Of a stretch of DNA of 64,000 bases, positions 1 to 9,529 are shown piece after piece. Below the pieces are notes generated by a model. It saw only the letters and a list, made by a program, of their open reading frames with translations. It was not told the DNA's origin and did no database searches. The translations under genes and the position numbers were made by a program. The stretch's first letter is position 1; each line of letters opens with the position of its first letter. Source of the stretch: Hyphomicrobium sp. (lineage in GTDB: Bacteria; Pseudomonadota; Alphaproteobacteria; Rhizobiales; Hyphomicrobiaceae); NCBI GenBank assembly GCA_002928515.1, contig PERI01000002.1:531308-595307 (forward strand). The letters are read 5' to 3'.

Positions 1-2099
1 CCGGTCGTCCGCGTGAGATCGATTTTCCAGGCCCGCGCCGTGGTAGTCCGCCGCCTGCTGCGCCCGATCCGTCTTTGGAAAAGCCGACGCGTGCCGCGCG
101 TCCGGTCGTTAGCAAGCCACAGCAAGTGGAGGACGACGATACCCGCAAGCGCGGTCCAGGCGGCGCGAAAGTTGCGCGCCCGGCCGTCAAGCTTCCAGAC
201 GATGGCCGTCAACGTCAAAAATTGACGATCACGAACTTCGACCGCGAAGCGCAACAGCGCTCGCTCGCATCGCTCAAGCGTAAGCGCGACAAAGAACGAC
301 TGAAGGCCATGGGCATTCAGCAGCCCCGCGAAAAGATTTCGCGAGAAGTCATTATTCCTGAAGCTATTACGATTCAGGAACTGTCGAACCGCATGACCGA
401 GCGCGCCGTTGACGTCATCAAATATCTTATGAAGTCTGGCGAGATGCATAAGATCACGGATGTGATCGATGCCGATACCGCCGAACTCATCGTGCAAGAA
501 TTCGGTCACACGACCAAGCGCGTGTCGGAAGCCGACGTTGAAATCGGTTTCGTCGGCGAGAAGGACGCGGAGGACACGGAGTTCGTGTCACGTGCACCTG
601 TGGTCACGATTATGGGTCATGTCGATCACGGCAAAACGTCTTTGCTGGATGCGATCCGCTCGACCAACGTGGTGTCTGGTGAAGCTGGTGGCATTACGCA
701 GCACATCGGCGCGTATCAGGTTGTGGCCGCCAATGGCGATAAAATCACATTCATCGATACGCCCGGCCACGAAGCCTTTACGGCGATGCGCGCACGCGGT
801 GCTAAAGTTACGGATATCGTGGTGCTCGTGGTCGCAGCCGACGATGGCGTGATGCCGCAAACCGTCGAAGCCATCAATCATGCCAAGGCTGCCGGCGTGC
901 CGATGATTGTTGCGATCAACAAAATCGACAAGCCGCAGGCTGACCCGAAGCGGGTGCAAACAGACTTGCTGCAACACGAAATCGTCGTTGAAAGCATGGG
1001 TGGTGAAACGCTTGAAGTGCCGGTTTCGGCTTTGAAGCGCACGAACCTCGACAAGTTGTTGGAAGCAATCCATCTGCAAGCTGAAATTCTCGATTTGAAG
1101 GTCAATCCGACACGTCCGGCGGAAGGTATCGTCATTGAAGCGAAGCTTGAGCGCGGTCGCGGTCCAGTTGGCACGGTTCTCGTGCAGCGTGGCACACTCA
1201 AGGTTGGTGACATTGTCGTGGCCGGTATGGCATGGGGTCGTGTTCGTGCGTTGATCGACGACCATGGTGCGAATGTTCCGACGGCTGGGCCTTCGGTGCC
1301 GGTCGAAATTCTAGGCTTTGACTCAGCGCCTGACGCTGGCGATCAGTTCGGCGTCGTCGAGAATGAAGCGCGTGCGCGCGAAATTACCGATTATCGTGTC
1401 CGCAAGCGCCGCGAGACGCTCGGATCGGCTGGTACGCCGCGCACACTCGAGCAGATGATGCAGACGCTCAAAGATGCGGCCGGGCAGAAAGAGTTCACGC
1501 TGCTCATCAAGGGCGACGTGCAAGGATCAGTTGAAGCCATCATCGGTTCTCTCAAGAAGCTTGGGACTGATGAAGTTATTGCACGCGTGCTGCATACCGG
1601 CGTCGGTGGCATCACGGAATCGGATATCGCGCTGGCGTCGGCGTCAAAGGCGATTGTCATTGGCTTTAACGTGCGCGCCAACGAACAGGCGAAGCGTGCT
1701 GCCGATACGCAGGGCATCGAAATCCGCTACTACAATATCATTTACGATTTGGTGGATGATGTGAAAGCGGCCATGTCGGGTCTGCTTGCGCCGACGAAGC
1801 GCGAAATCTTCCTCGGTTATGCGGCGATCAAGCAGGTCTTCAATATCACGAAGGTCGGCAAGGTTGCAGGCTGCCAAGTCACCGAGGGCAAGGTCGAGCG
1901 TGGGGCGAAGGTTCGCCTGTTGCGCGATAACGTTGTCATCCATGAAGGTTCGCTTGCCATTCTGAAACGCTTCAAGGATGACGTGAAGGAAGTGACGGCT
2001 GGTCAAGAGTGCGGGATGTCGTTTGCGAACTATCAAGACATTCGCGAAGGCGATCAGATCGAGTGCTTCCAGGTGGAAACCATCGCGCGCAGCCTGTAA
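1..2099 (+). CDS. infB: Translation initiation factor IF-2 (5' end outside window)
   Basis: IF-2 is the GTPase that brings fMet-tRNA to the 30S subunit and promotes 50S joining. The frame is open from base 3, so the start codon and part of the long variable N-terminal region lie left of the window. The visible part begins with a Pro/Arg-rich linker and an IF2_N-like segment ([12 protein letters not shown]). The G domain follows, with GHVDHGKTS near base 615, DTPGHEAF near 757 and NKID near 919. The beta-barrel and C-terminal tRNA-binding domains follow to the stop. It heads the run infB-rbfA-truB on the same strand, a standard bacterial order. No frameshift is seen. Identity is secure; only the N-terminus is missing. 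Confidence 0.97.
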   Translation, partial: GRPREIDFPGPRRGSPPPAAPDPSLEKPTRAARPVVSKPQQVEDDDTRKRGPGGAKVARPAVKLPDDGRQRQKLTITNFDREAQQRSLASLKRKRDKERLKAMGIQQPREKISREVIIPEAITIQELSNRMTERAVDVIKYLMKSGEMHKITDVIDADTAELIVQEFGHTTKRVSEADVEIGFVGEKDAEDTEFVSRAPVVTIMGHVDHGKTSLLDAIRSTNVVSGEAGGITQHIGAYQVVAANGDKITFIDTPGHEAFTAMRARGAKVTDIVVLVVAADDGVMPQTVEAINHAKAAGVPMIVAINKIDKPQADPKRVQTDLLQHEIVVESMGGETLEVPVSALKRTNLDKLLEAIHLQAEILDLKVNPTRPAEGIVIEAKLERGRGPVGTVLVQRGTLKVGDIVVAGMAWGRVRALIDDHGANVPTAGPSVPVEILGFDSAPDAGDQFGVVENEARAREITDYRVRKRRETLGSAGTPRTLEQMMQTLKDAAGQKEFTLLIKGDVQGSVEAIIGSLKKLGTDEVIARVLHTGVGGITESDIALASASKAIVIGFNVRANEQAKRAADTQGIEIRYYNIIYDLVDDVKAAMSGLLAPTKREIFLGYAAIKQVFNITKVGKVAGCQVTEGKVERGAKVRLLRDNVVIHEGSLAILKRFKDDVKEVTAGQECGMSFANYQDIREGDQIECFQVETIARSL

Positions 2100-2108
2100 T
2101 GCGCTCAC

Positions 2109-2137
2109 GCCCACACGGCAAAGTTTGCCGTGCGGGC
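2109..2137 (+). terminator. Hairpin just after infB
   Basis: Nine bases after the infB stop, CACGGCAAA (2114-2122) and TTTGCCGTG (2124-2132) form a strong stem, extended by GCCC/GGGC on the outside across one mismatch. It is followed by TGCTCTTCTG and not by a clean T-run. It may be a weak terminator or attenuator between infB and rbfA, or an RNA-processing site. Structure is seen; function is inferred. Confidence 0.45.
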
Positions 2138-2253
2138 TGCTCTTCTGCGGCGCGATGCATTGGCGCCCGGCTCTAGAGCACCGAAGTCATTAAAGTCGAA
2201 TAAGCAATTGAGTGAAGAGGCCGGGCGCGGTCCCATCCCGCGGCGGAAAACAT

Positions 2254-2652
2254 ATGGCGAAAAAATCAGGAAAGCCTACTGCGGGGCCAACGCAGCGCAT
2301 GTTGCGTGTTGGCGAATTAATCCGCCACAAAATCGCGGAGATGCTGGCGCGCGGCGATATCCATGACGATGTGTTGGCGTCTCATGTCGTGACCATTCCA
2401 GAGGTGCGGATTTCACCGGATTTAAAGATTGCGACGGTTTACGTCATGCCGTTGGGTGGCAAAGACGTGAAGCCCGTGATTGAAGCGCTGACGCGCAATC
2501 GCAAATACATTCGTGCTGAAGTCGCGCAAACGCTCAATCTCAGATATGCGCCAGACTTGCGCTTCCGCGAGGACGAGACGTTCGAAGAAGCGACCCGCAT
2601 CGACCGTTTGCTCGACAGCCCTAAAGTCCGACAGGACACGGAAAAGAAATAA
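2254..2652 (+). CDS. rbfA: 30S ribosome-binding factor RbfA
   Basis: RbfA is a small KH-fold protein that binds the immature 30S subunit and helps finish 16S rRNA processing. The 132-aa product has the family core: [14 protein letters not shown] near the start, then [19 protein letters not shown] and the end segment [22 protein letters not shown]. The ATG at 2254 was chosen because it follows GGCGGAAAA and gives the family's usual length. A GTG at 2212 would add 14 residues without a better ribosome site. It lies 2 bases before truB, so the two are probably translated together. Confidence 0.94.
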   Translation: MAKKSGKPTAGPTQRMLRVGELIRHKIAEMLARGDIHDDVLASHVVTIPEVRISPDLKIATVYVMPLGGKDVKPVIEALTRNRKYIRAEVAQTLNLRYAPDLRFREDETFEEATRIDRLLDSPKVRQDTEKK

Positions 2653-2654
2653 CC

Positions 2655-3578
2655 ATGGCACGCCGGAAAAAGGGCAACCCCGTTCACGGATGGGTGGTGC
2701 TCGACAAGCCGCTCAATATGACGTCCACGCAAGCGGTGGGTGCTGTGCGCCGCGCCTTCAACGCGCAGAAAGCAGGGCACGCAGGCACGCTTGATCCGTT
2801 AGCGACCGGCATTTTGCCGATTGCATTGGGCGAGGCCACCAAAACAGTACCGTTCGCAGTCGATGGCGAGAAAGCTTATCGCTTTACGGTTCGTTGGGGC
2901 GCTGAGACAACGACCGACGACGCTGAAGGTCCAGTGGTCCATGCGAGCGATGTGCGCCCGTCCGTGTCAGACATCGAAGCGCTGCTGCCGCGCTTCATTG
3001 GCGACATCATGCAGACGCCGCCGGTTTTCTCAGCGATCAAAATTGACGGTGCACGCGCTTACGATCTCGCCCGCGATGGCGAAGAGGTTGTCTTGCAAGC
3101 GCGTCCCGTTTTCATTGAACGCTTTGCGCTGATCGAACACATCGATGATGCAACAAGCGTTTTCGAAGCCGAGTGTGGCAAAGGCACTTACGTTAGAGCG
3201 TTGGCGCGCGACATGGGTCGATTGCTCGGCTGTTATGGGCACGTCATTGCTTTGCGGCGGACGCGCGTTGGGCCGTTCGATGAAGCCACTGCTGTGACGA
3301 TGGAGCAGATTACGTCGGCTGCTGCGCGCGGAGATGACGACAGCGTTCTGAAACTGCTGGCACCGGTCGAAATGGCATTATCCGATTTGCCGGAACTTCT
3401 CGTTTCGCAAACCGATGCTGCCAGCCTCGTGCGCGGGCAAGCAGTGCTCATTCGTGGACGCGATGCGCCGGTTTTATCGGGACCTGCTTACGCCACATCC
3501 AAAGGTCGCTTGATCGCCTTAGGTGAGTTGGATAAAGGCGCGCTGCATCCGACCCGGGTGTTTAATTTAGGCCCTTAG
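2655..3578 (+). CDS. truB: tRNA pseudouridine(55) synthase
   Basis: TruB converts U55 of the tRNA T-loop to pseudouridine. The 307-aa protein has the N-terminal GWVVLDKPLNMTS segment and the catalytic motif GHAGTLDPLATGILPIALG with the essential Asp, followed by the KAYRFTVRWG strand, the GTYVRALARDMG segment and a C-terminal PUA-like part. It follows rbfA by two bases and ends the infB-rbfA-truB run. Length and motifs are normal. Confidence 0.96.
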   Translation: MARRKKGNPVHGWVVLDKPLNMTSTQAVGAVRRAFNAQKAGHAGTLDPLATGILPIALGEATKTVPFAVDGEKAYRFTVRWGAETTTDDAEGPVVHASDVRPSVSDIEALLPRFIGDIMQTPPVFSAIKIDGARAYDLARDGEEVVLQARPVFIERFALIEHIDDATSVFEAECGKGTYVRALARDMGRLLGCYGHVIALRRTRVGPFDEATAVTMEQITSAAARGDDDSVLKLLAPVEMALSDLPELLVSQTDAASLVRGQAVLIRGRDAPVLSGPAYATSKGRLIALGELDKGALHPTRVFNLGP

Positions 3579-3879
3579 GCTCATTTGGCATTTATTCGAT
3601 ATAAAGGCTCTGCCCAGTCCTGGGGCTGCAATATCACCCTTGTTTTGGGGTGTTCACGAAAGTCTGAGCAACTTTCGCTTGCGCATTTGGGAAATAGGGC
3701 CTATCGCAGCGGCATCGACTTTGGCCGGACAACAGGGCCGCTATGTTTGTATCACTGGATTTACCATTGACCAAGCGTACGTCTAGAGCTTCCCCCAACA
3801 TCGACAAACCGGGTGACTTGGTTCGTGCGTCCGCACGCGCTACTAACCCAATACTAGCTTGCCTTGAAAGGGTAAACTC
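3579..3879 (+). promoter_or_regulatory. Long gap and leader before the cold-shock gene
   Basis: Roughly 300 bases between truB and the cold-shock gene hold no convincing gene. Two small hairpins are visible: CCCAG/CTGGG at 3613-3624 and CGAAAGT/ACTTTCG at 3657-3677. Long structured 5' leaders are typical of cspA-family genes, where they refold at low temperature, so part of this stretch is probably the csp leader. No promoter is clear enough to mark. Confidence 0.4.
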
Positions 3880-4089
3880 ATGACGTCAGGTACCGTGAAA
3901 TTCTACAACGATCAAAAAGGCTTCGGCTTCATCGCTCCCGATGATGGCGGCAAGGACGTGTTCGTCCATGCAACAGCCCTTGAGCGCGCTGGTATGCGCG
4001 GTCTCTCGGAAGGCCAGAAGGTGAAGTTCGACACGCAGGAAGATCGCCGCACAGGCAAGATCGCTGTCGGCAACATCCAGGCTGCCTAA
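3880..4089 (+). CDS. Cold-shock domain protein (CspA family)
   Basis: This 69-aa protein is a single OB-fold cold-shock domain that binds single-stranded RNA and DNA and melts RNA structure. Both nucleic-acid binding motifs are present: KGFGFIAP (RNP1) and DVFVHATAL (RNP2). The start follows AAAGGG by 6 bases. The gene stands alone with its own terminator. Alphaproteobacteria usually carry several csp paralogues, so the exact paralogue name cannot be given. Confidence 0.95.
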   Translation: MTSGTVKFYNDQKGFGFIAPDDGGKDVFVHATALERAGMRGLSEGQKVKFDTQEDRRTGKIAVGNIQAA

Positions 4090-4127
4090 GATCGTTTGTG
4101 TCCGCTCACGCGGATTATGAGCTCACA

Positions 4128-4163
4128 AAAAGGCCGTCCTTCTCACGAAGGGCGGCTTTTTTA
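4128..4163 (+). terminator. Intrinsic terminator of the cold-shock gene
   Basis: GCCGTCCTTC (4133-4142), loop TCAC and GAAGGGCGGC (4147-4156) form a 10-bp stem with one G-U pair. It is flanked by an A-run upstream and TTTTTTATTT downstream. This is a textbook rho-independent terminator 40 bases after the csp stop. Confidence 0.92.
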
Positions 4164-4211
4164 TTTACCGTCGATGATGAGCCAAACTGGGGCTACGCAC
4201 GTTTAGGCATT

Positions 4212-4514
4212 ATGAAAAATCTAATGTTTCTATGTGCGAGTGCGTTTGTGACGGTCTGCTTCAGTTTATCGATAGCGGCTCGTGCGGCACCAAATTGCAA
4301 GGTTCGCGAGGGCGTTGTGGCAGAGGTCGCGCCAGGCCCGTTCCTGCCGTCAACAGAAACAGTGACGATGAAATCGACCTACAACGCTGAGTTCCGGTGG
4401 AACATCAACGACAGAGAAGCCATTGGCTGGATGCGCATCACAGAAGCTGACGGCCGTGAAATCGGCTGGGTGCCGGTCGGCCACGAGGCCGTTCAATGCG
4501 GCGAAGGCAATTGA
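4212..4514 (+). CDS. Small secreted SH3-like protein, unknown function
   Basis: A 100-aa protein with a clear Sec signal peptide (MKNLMFLCASAFVTVCF, then SIAARAA before the likely cleavage site). The mature part of about 75 residues contains a repeated WM/GW pattern (IGWMRITEADGREIGWVPV) like bacterial SH3 domains, and two Cys that could form a disulfide in the periplasm. The ATG at 4212 was preferred over an upstream in-frame start because it places the signal peptide at the N-terminus. It lies between the csp terminator and rpsO. No family assignment beyond SH3-like is possible by eye. Confidence 0.6.
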   Translation: MKNLMFLCASAFVTVCFSLSIAARAAPNCKVREGVVAEVAPGPFLPSTETVTMKSTYNAEFRWNINDREAIGWMRITEADGREIGWVPVGHEAVQCGEGN

Positions 4515-4581
4515 TTTTATTGAGATATTTTGGTCGCAAATCGACCTCGCGTTTCGCAAGCTTTCGTGTATAACAAGCACG

Positions 4582-4612
4582 AACCGCGCGGGTGCAACCG
4601 TACCGCGCGGTT
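4582..4612 (+). promoter_or_regulatory. Perfect 10-bp hairpin in the rpsO leader
   Basis: AACCGCGCGG (4582-4591) and CCGCGCGGTT (4603-4612) pair perfectly around an 11-nt loop. A good -10-like TATAAC lies just upstream at 4569-4574. Only TTTA follows the stem, so this is a poor terminator. S15 represses its own mRNA through leader structures in several bacterial groups, so an autoregulatory element is plausible here. That role is inferred. Confidence 0.4.
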
Positions 4613-4686
4613 TATCGTTTGCGACCCAGCTGGACGACATCCCGGCTCGGCCGCTTTTTGAAACTCCCATATGAAAGGAGCTCCCG

Positions 4687-4968
4687 ATGTCGGAAGTAGC
4701 ACCCCACCGCAAGGTGGCGAAGACGGCTGTCATCAAAGACAATGCCACCAAGGCGAACGATACCGGATCGCCGGAAGTTCAGATCGCGGTTCTGACCCAT
4801 CGCATCAACGAACTCACCGATCACTTCAAGCTGCACAAGAAAGACAACCATTCGCGCCGTGGCTTGCTCAAGATGGTCAGTCAGCGCCGTCAGCTCTTGG
4901 ACTATGTGAAAGCCAAGGATAACGGCCGCTATCAGAAGATCATCGAGAAGCACGGCATCCGTCGCTAA
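4687..4968 (+). CDS. rpsO: 30S ribosomal protein S15
   Basis: S15 is a primary 16S rRNA-binding protein of the small subunit platform. The 93-aa product contains the family core [36 protein letters not shown] and the LLDYVK segment. Its N-terminus is a few residues longer than the usual 89. The start follows a strong GAAAGGAG ribosome site by 6 bases. rpsO followed by pnp is a very common bacterial pair. Confidence 0.97.
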   Translation: MSEVAPHRKVAKTAVIKDNATKANDTGSPEVQIAVLTHRINELTDHFKLHKKDNHSRRGLLKMVSQRRQLLDYVKAKDNGRYQKIIEKHGIRR

Positions 4969-4989
4969 TGCGCGGTATGCTCGCGCATT
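4967..4989 (+). terminator. Hairpin overlapping the rpsO stop region
   Basis: AATGCGCG (4967-4974) and CGCGCATT (4982-4989) form a perfect 8-bp stem starting inside the rpsO stop codon. Only three T follow the stem, so termination would be partial. It may set the rpsO/pnp ratio or protect the rpsO 3' end. Structure is seen; role is inferred. Confidence 0.45.
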
Positions 4990-5040
4990 TCAGATGTGGT
5001 CGGTCGTTATGGCCGCTGCGTCTCACCTAGAAAAAGCTTG

Positions 5041-5106
5041 TGCGCCGGTGCCGAGAGAGGCCCTGGCGCATTCCGCGTTTGTGCTCAACCGATAACGCAC
5101 AAGCGA
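5041..5106 (+). promoter_or_regulatory. Two hairpins in the pnp leader
   Basis: TGCGCC (5041-5046) pairs with GGCGCA (5065-5070), and a GCGTTTGTGC arm near 5074-5084 pairs imperfectly with GCACAAGCG near 5098-5106. In enterobacteria a double hairpin in the pnp leader is cut by RNase III and lets PNPase control its own synthesis. A similar arrangement here is an inference from position alone. Confidence 0.35.
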
Positions 5107-5149
5107 ATGTCCGACCGAGAAATAGAAAAACGAAAACGAAAGACCAAAA

Positions 5150-7345
5150 ATGTTCGACATCCATCGCGTGGAAATTGATTGGGGCGGCCGCAAGCTCCGA
5201 CTAGAAACGGGCCAAATCGCACGTCAGGCCGACGCCGCCGTGCTTGCCCAATATGGTGAAACAACTGTGCTGGCGACCGTCGTCGGCGCACGCAGCGTGA
5301 AACCTGGCATCGACTTCTTCCCCCTCACCGTCAATTATCAAGAGCGCACATACGCTGCCGGTAAAATTCCAGGCGGTTACTTCAAGCGCGAAGGCCGCCC
5401 GAGCGAAAAAGAAACGCTCACCTCACGTTTGATCGACCGACCGATCCGGCCGCTGTTCGTTGAAGGCTTCAAGAACGAGACGCAAGTTGTTGTCACCGTT
5501 CTGTCCCACGATCTCGAAAACGATCCCGATGTGCTCGGCATGGTGGCCGCATCTGCTGCACTGACATTGTCTGGTTTGCCATTCCTTGGGCCGATCGCTG
5601 CATCGCGCGTTGGTGTGATCAACGGCGAGTTTGTGCTCAATCCGATGGTCGATGAAATGAAGGAGTCGTCGCTCGACCTCGTGGTCGCTGGCACGCACGA
5701 CGCCGTCATGATGGTTGAATCGGAAGCCAAAGAATTGCCCGAGCAACAGATGCTGGAAGCCGTCATGTTCGGCCACAAGCACATGCAGCCGGTTATTCAA
5801 GCGATCATCAAGCTCGCAGAAAAGGCTGCCAAAGAGCCGTGGGACATCCAAATTCCTGACAAAGGCAAGTATCAGGCCGACGTCAAGAAGTTGGCAGAGA
5901 AGGCTTTGAAAGAAGCTTTCTCGACCAAGGAAAAAGGCAAGCGTAATGATCTCGTTAGCGCGGCTAAAAAAGCTGTGTTCGATGGCGTAAAATTACCTGA
6001 TGGCGATGCCAACGAAAAAGTATTGCTGACGGACGCTTTCAAAGCGCTCGAAATGGACATCATGCGCGGCGACGTTTTGAAGACGAAGCATCGCATCGAC
6101 GGACGCGATCTCAAAACTGTTCGTCCAATCTTGTCGCAAGTGCATGTTCTGCCACGCACGCATGGATCGGCATTGTTCACGCGTGGTGAAACGCAGGCCC
6201 TAGTAGTCGCGACGCTGGGCACGGGCGATGACGAGCAATACATCGACAGCCTTGAAGGCACCAAGAAAGAGCGCTTCCTGTTGCACTACAACTTCCCGCC
6301 CTACTCGGTCGGTGAAGTGGGTCGCATGGGTTCGCCAGGCCGTCGTGAGATCGGTCACGGTAAGCTCGCTTGGCGCGCTGTACGTCCGTTGTTGCCCGCA
6401 CACGAAGAGTTTCCCTACGCGCTGCGCGTCGTTTCGGAAATCACCGAGTCGAACGGGTCGTCATCGATGGCCACGGTTTGCGGCGCTTCGCTCGCCTTGA
6501 TGGACGCTGGCGTTCCGCTGAAGTCGCCTGTCGCTGGTATCGCGATGGGTCTGATCAAGGAAGGCAATGATTACGCCGTATTGTCGGATATTCTCGGCGA
6601 CGAGGATCATCTGGGCGATATGGACTTTAAGGTGGCTGGAACCGAGAAGGGTGTCACTGCGCTGCAGATGGATATCAAGATCACCGGCATTACCGAAGAA
6701 ATCATGCGCGTTGCGCTTGAGCAGGCACATGCGGGTCGCCTGCACATCTTGAATGAGATGTCGAAAGCTCTGACGGGTGCACGCACCGAACTGGGCGAGT
6801 ACGCCCCGCGCATCGAGACCATCAAAATTCCGACCGACAAGATCCGTGAAGTGATCGGTTCGGGCGGTTCGGTCATTCGTGAAATCGTTGCTGAGAGCGG
6901 CGCGAAGATCGATATCGAAGACGATGGTACTGTGAAGATCGCGTCGGCCAATCGCGAGAGCATCGAAAAGGCTCTTGCGCGTATCAAAGGCATTACACAA
7001 GAACCTGAAGTCGGCACGATCTACAAAGGCAAGATCGTGAAGATCATGGAGTTCGGTGCGTTCGTGAACTTCTTTGGTGCGAAAGACGGCCTCGTGCACA
7101 TTTCGCAGTTGTCGAATGGTCGTCCAGCGACCGTCGGCGAAGTCGTAAAGGAAGGCCAAGAAGTTTACGTGAAACTCCTGGGCTTCGATGATCGCGGCAA
7201 AACACGCCTGTCGATGAAGATTGTCGATCAGACAACGGGCGAAGAAATTCCGCGCGCTGAAGGCGAGCCGGAAGAAGTGTTTGAGTCCCGTCCTCCGCGT
7301 CGCGAAGGTGGCCGTCCCGGTGGTGGTCGAGGTCCGCGCCGCTAA
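5150..7345 (+). CDS. pnp: Polyribonucleotide nucleotidyltransferase (PNPase)
   Basis: PNPase degrades RNA 3' to 5' using phosphate and is a core part of the RNA degradosome. The 731-aa protein has the expected order: first RNase PH domain (from [20 protein letters not shown]), all-alpha linker, second RNase PH domain ([15 protein letters not shown], then [17 protein letters not shown]), KH domain ([20 protein letters not shown]) and S1 domain ([26 protein letters not shown]). It ends with an Arg/Gly/Pro-rich tail. The start follows an A-rich GAAAACGAAAG stretch. A strong terminator lies after it. Confidence 0.97.
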   Translation: MFDIHRVEIDWGGRKLRLETGQIARQADAAVLAQYGETTVLATVVGARSVKPGIDFFPLTVNYQERTYAAGKIPGGYFKREGRPSEKETLTSRLIDRPIRPLFVEGFKNETQVVVTVLSHDLENDPDVLGMVAASAALTLSGLPFLGPIAASRVGVINGEFVLNPMVDEMKESSLDLVVAGTHDAVMMVESEAKELPEQQMLEAVMFGHKHMQPVIQAIIKLAEKAAKEPWDIQIPDKGKYQADVKKLAEKALKEAFSTKEKGKRNDLVSAAKKAVFDGVKLPDGDANEKVLLTDAFKALEMDIMRGDVLKTKHRIDGRDLKTVRPILSQVHVLPRTHGSALFTRGETQALVVATLGTGDDEQYIDSLEGTKKERFLLHYNFPPYSVGEVGRMGSPGRREIGHGKLAWRAVRPLLPAHEEFPYALRVVSEITESNGSSSMATVCGASLALMDAGVPLKSPVAGIAMGLIKEGNDYAVLSDILGDEDHLGDMDFKVAGTEKGVTALQMDIKITGITEEIMRVALEQAHAGRLHILNEMSKALTGARTELGEYAPRIETIKIPTDKIREVIGSGGSVIREIVAESGAKIDIEDDGTVKIASANRESIEKALARIKGITQEPEVGTIYKGKIVKIMEFGAFVNFFGAKDGLVHISQLSNGRPATVGEVVKEGQEVYVKLLGFDDRGKTRLSMKIVDQTTGEEIPRAEGEPEEVFESRPPRREGGRPGGGRGPRR

Positions 7346-7375
7346 GGCGTGATCCAAACTTTCGATCAAAGCTTA

Positions 7376-7416
7376 AAAAAATTGGCCGCCGGGTTTTACT
7401 CCGGCGGCTTTTTTAT
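7376..7416 (+). terminator. Intrinsic terminator of pnp
   Basis: GCCGCCGG (7385-7392) and CCGGCGGC (7401-7408) form a perfect 8-bp stem with an 8-nt loop, preceded by an A-run and followed by TTTTTTATTT. With tracts on both sides it may also serve the converging small gene that ends at 7434. Confidence 0.9.
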
Positions 7417-7433
7417 TTGTGCGCTTGTTTAGA

Positions 7434-7700
7434 TTAGAACCAACGGCAGCGTGTGGCGCCCCAACGGTTCTTATAGCAGCGGCGATTGGTGCACTGAATG
7501 CGGCCAACGCCTTTGACGTGGCGATGATAGCCGTTCAGGCCGCGCTGACAGGTCCGGTGCCAGCCGTGGACTTCCTCCACCATCGAAGACTGGATGCCTT
7601 TGAGTGGGGCGAGGCCAGCGCCAGGCGCGGCGATCACAGCGGATGCAAAAACTGCGCTGGCTGCAAGCGTGCAGGCGGCGAGCGTGAGCTTAGAAATCAT
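7434..7700 (-). CDS. Small secreted Cys/Arg-rich protein, unknown
   Basis: An 88-aa protein with a Sec signal peptide (MISKLTLAACTLAASAVFAS, then AVIAA). The mature part is short and basic, with three Cys, several His, Arg and Trp, and a C-terminal GATRCRWF. Many alphaproteobacteria encode tiny secreted proteins of this kind, some with GCG/CRPN-like repeats, but I do not recognise a named family. The ATG at 7700 was chosen because GAGGAG lies 10 bases upstream; a TTG three codons earlier is also in frame. It converges on pnp and stands alone. Confidence 0.6.
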   Translation of the reverse strand: MISKLTLAACTLAASAVFASAVIAAPGAGLAPLKGIQSSMVEEVHGWHRTCQRGLNGYHRHVKGVGRIQCTNRRCYKNRWGATRCRWF

Positions 7701-7825
7701 ATCGAACAAACTCCTCTATCCCGATTGCCGAGGAGTTGCTCCCCCCGGAGAACTAACGACGTCTCAATGTTAACTCAGCTCGGCAAATGCCGACAACACG
7801 AGAATTTTTCTGAGATCATGGGTTG

Positions 7826-8560
7826 TTAGGCGAGAAGCATCACACCTGCCATCGCCACCATCCCGAGATCCTCGACAAGCGTAATCGTTGACATCGGCAG
7901 TTTGAGGACAGTTCCAAGGCAAGCGCAGGCAATCTTGCGGTTTTGGCGCAGCACGTCGATGACGCCAAGACTTGAAAAGCCCATCAGGAGTATGGTCGCG
8001 ATATGGGTCCATGTCGGCTCGAAGCGAAACAGGTAAGCGAGGCCAAGTGCCAGTTCCAAAAATGGATAGATGTAGCCGTAGGCGTGCCAGCGTTTGGCGA
8101 GTAGGTCATAGCTCGCGTAGGCATCGGCGAAGCCCCGTACATTGAGAAACTTGAAAGCTGAAAAGACCAGGAAAAAACCGGCCATGAAATTTGTCATCCA
8201 CGCGGCTAAGCGTGTTTCGCCCGGTGCTGGAGTTCCGGCCAGCGCTGCAATGGCAATATAGCCGACGATCAGGAACAGCGGCCAGTATGTGGCCAACGCA
8301 TTACCGTCATCGTTTTGTCGTGCGGTGGATGACCCGATGCTGCTTGGGGACCGTGTTTCAGGCGCTATCGTGTAAGCGCCAGCTTTCATCACCGCTGCCT
8401 GAATAGTGGCTGGTGTTGCGTAGGTATTGGGATTTGAGAGCACCGCGCGCGGCGGATTGAGCGTTACGCTCACAGTTTCGGCAAACGGCTGCAATACCGA
8501 GGTGATGCGTCTGACGCAGGCACCGCAGTGCATTCCCGACACTGTGTAGGCTTGTTCCAT
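7826..8560 (-). CDS. Heavy-metal-binding domain fused to a MauE/DoxX-like membrane domain
   Basis: A 244-aa protein in two parts. Residues 1-65 are a heavy-metal-associated (HMA) domain with the metal motif GMHCGACV (Cys12, Cys15). After a Ser/Thr linker, residues about 90-244 hold four hydrophobic helices of the MauE/DoxX type, with a CACLGTVLKLP segment near the end. MauE-type proteins are linked to electron transfer or disulfide handling in the envelope. A role in moving or sensing copper or mercury at the inner membrane is likely but not proven. It lies 69 bases downstream of murI on the same strand. Confidence 0.75.
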   Translation of the reverse strand: MEQAYTVSGMHCGACVRRITSVLQPFAETVSVTLNPPRAVLSNPNTYATPATIQAAVMKAGAYTIAPETRSPSSIGSSTARQNDDGNALATYWPLFLIVGYIAIAALAGTPAPGETRLAAWMTNFMAGFFLVFSAFKFLNVRGFADAYASYDLLAKRWHAYGYIYPFLELALGLAYLFRFEPTWTHIATILLMGFSSLGVIDVLRQNRKIACACLGTVLKLPMSTITLVEDLGMVAMAGVMLLA

Positions 8561-8629
8561 TTCGCTCTATACCACGCGTGCGCCGGTACTTTGATATGGC
8601 GACGTGCTTGGTTCCGTTCAACTTAAGAT

Positions 8630-9499
8630 TTATGCCTTCTCAAAGGCTGCGACATCGGGCCAGAATACGCGCGCTTTGGCGCTGACGTCTTGAGGATCGC
8701 CGGTCGTCAAAAGCGTCAATCTTTTCCCTTCGTTGCCGACGAGAAAGTTTGCACGGCGGTGTAGGTAATCCTCGAAGCTGTCAGCAACGATGACTGGCTG
8801 GGACAGTATGCGTGTCGATGGTGGCAGATGGCGTCGAAATAAATGCTCGACCAATGGGAAGTGGGTACAGCCAAGTATCGCCTGATGCGGCAGACCGTTG
8901 GACGTTTGCGATAAAGCTGATTGCACACCTTCAGCTACCAGGACATTGAGTTCGCTTTCAGGTCGCTTGTCCTCAATGGCTCCGGCCAAGTCCGAGCACA
9001 TTTGCTGAATAACGGTGACTTTCGGACAACGCTTGCGGATCTCTTCAGGGAAAACGCCGGATGCAATGGTGCGCATGGTGCCGAACACGGCAATCGTGTC
9101 GGTGTTATTCTTTTGCGGATATTGGGGCGAAGTGACAGCCCAGGGGGTTTGGGTTGCGGCTTCGACAGTCGGCGCAACAATGCCTAGGACATTATGTGTT
9201 CCGGCCCATTTGCTGCTGGGTAGCCATTGCTGTTGTAAGCGGCGGAGCGCGACGGCAGTGGCTGTGTTGCAGCCCAGAAGCACCAACTTGGCGCCTCGTT
9301 CGAACAAGTCTTCAACGCAGGCACGCGTCAGATCGACGATCTCGTCAGACGGACGATTGCCGTAGGGCACATGCGCGTGGTCGGCGAGATACACGAAGTC
9401 AGCGCGGGCAAAGCGCGCTGACAGTTCGCGTAACACGGTGAGGCCGCCAAGACCTGAATCGAAAACGCCGATCATGCGCTTGAGTGTTTGCGACGGCAC
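8630..9499 (-). CDS. murI: Glutamate racemase
   Basis: MurI makes D-glutamate for peptidoglycan. The 289-aa protein has all key motifs: IGVFDSGLGGLTVL at the N-terminus, PYGNRP, the first catalytic Cys in LGCNTATA, and the second in LGCTHFPLVE. The GTG at 9499 gives eight residues before the first strand. An ATG at 9475 begins directly at MIGVFDSG and is equally possible, since neither has a strong ribosome site. The gene starts 30 bases after fabI on the same strand, so it is probably co-transcribed with the fatty acid genes. Confidence 0.95.
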   Translation of the reverse strand: MPSQTLKRMIGVFDSGLGGLTVLRELSARFARADFVYLADHAHVPYGNRPSDEIVDLTRACVEDLFERGAKLVLLGCNTATAVALRRLQQQWLPSSKWAGTHNVLGIVAPTVEAATQTPWAVTSPQYPQKNNTDTIAVFGTMRTIASGVFPEEIRKRCPKVTVIQQMCSDLAGAIEDKRPESELNVLVAEGVQSALSQTSNGLPHQAILGCTHFPLVEHLFRRHLPPSTRILSQPVIVADSFEDYLHRRANFLVGNEGKRLTLLTTGDPQDVSAKARVFWPDVAAFEKA

Positions 9500-9529
9500 T
9501 CGCGCGCCGTCAACTGATGGGGCTGAGAT

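Noticed and set aside
3585..3770. 61-codon frame between truB and csp
   Set aside because: No ribosome site, no domain, and it lies in what is probably the csp promoter and leader.
3862..3868. CCTTGAA before the cold-shock gene as a third copy of the iron-leader element
   Set aside because: There is no 5-bp stem around it and the distance to the start differs. The TCTGG/CCAGA hairpin at 48614-48631 has a partly similar loop but lies about 100 bases from its gene and was also excluded.
6461..7369. 302-codon frame on the minus strand inside pnp
   Set aside because: It lies antisense to a secure gene with full domain set, has no family features and reflects codon bias of the true frame. Similar antisense frames at 588-1265, 43876-44856, 44511-45458 and 52579-53304 were rejected for the same reason.
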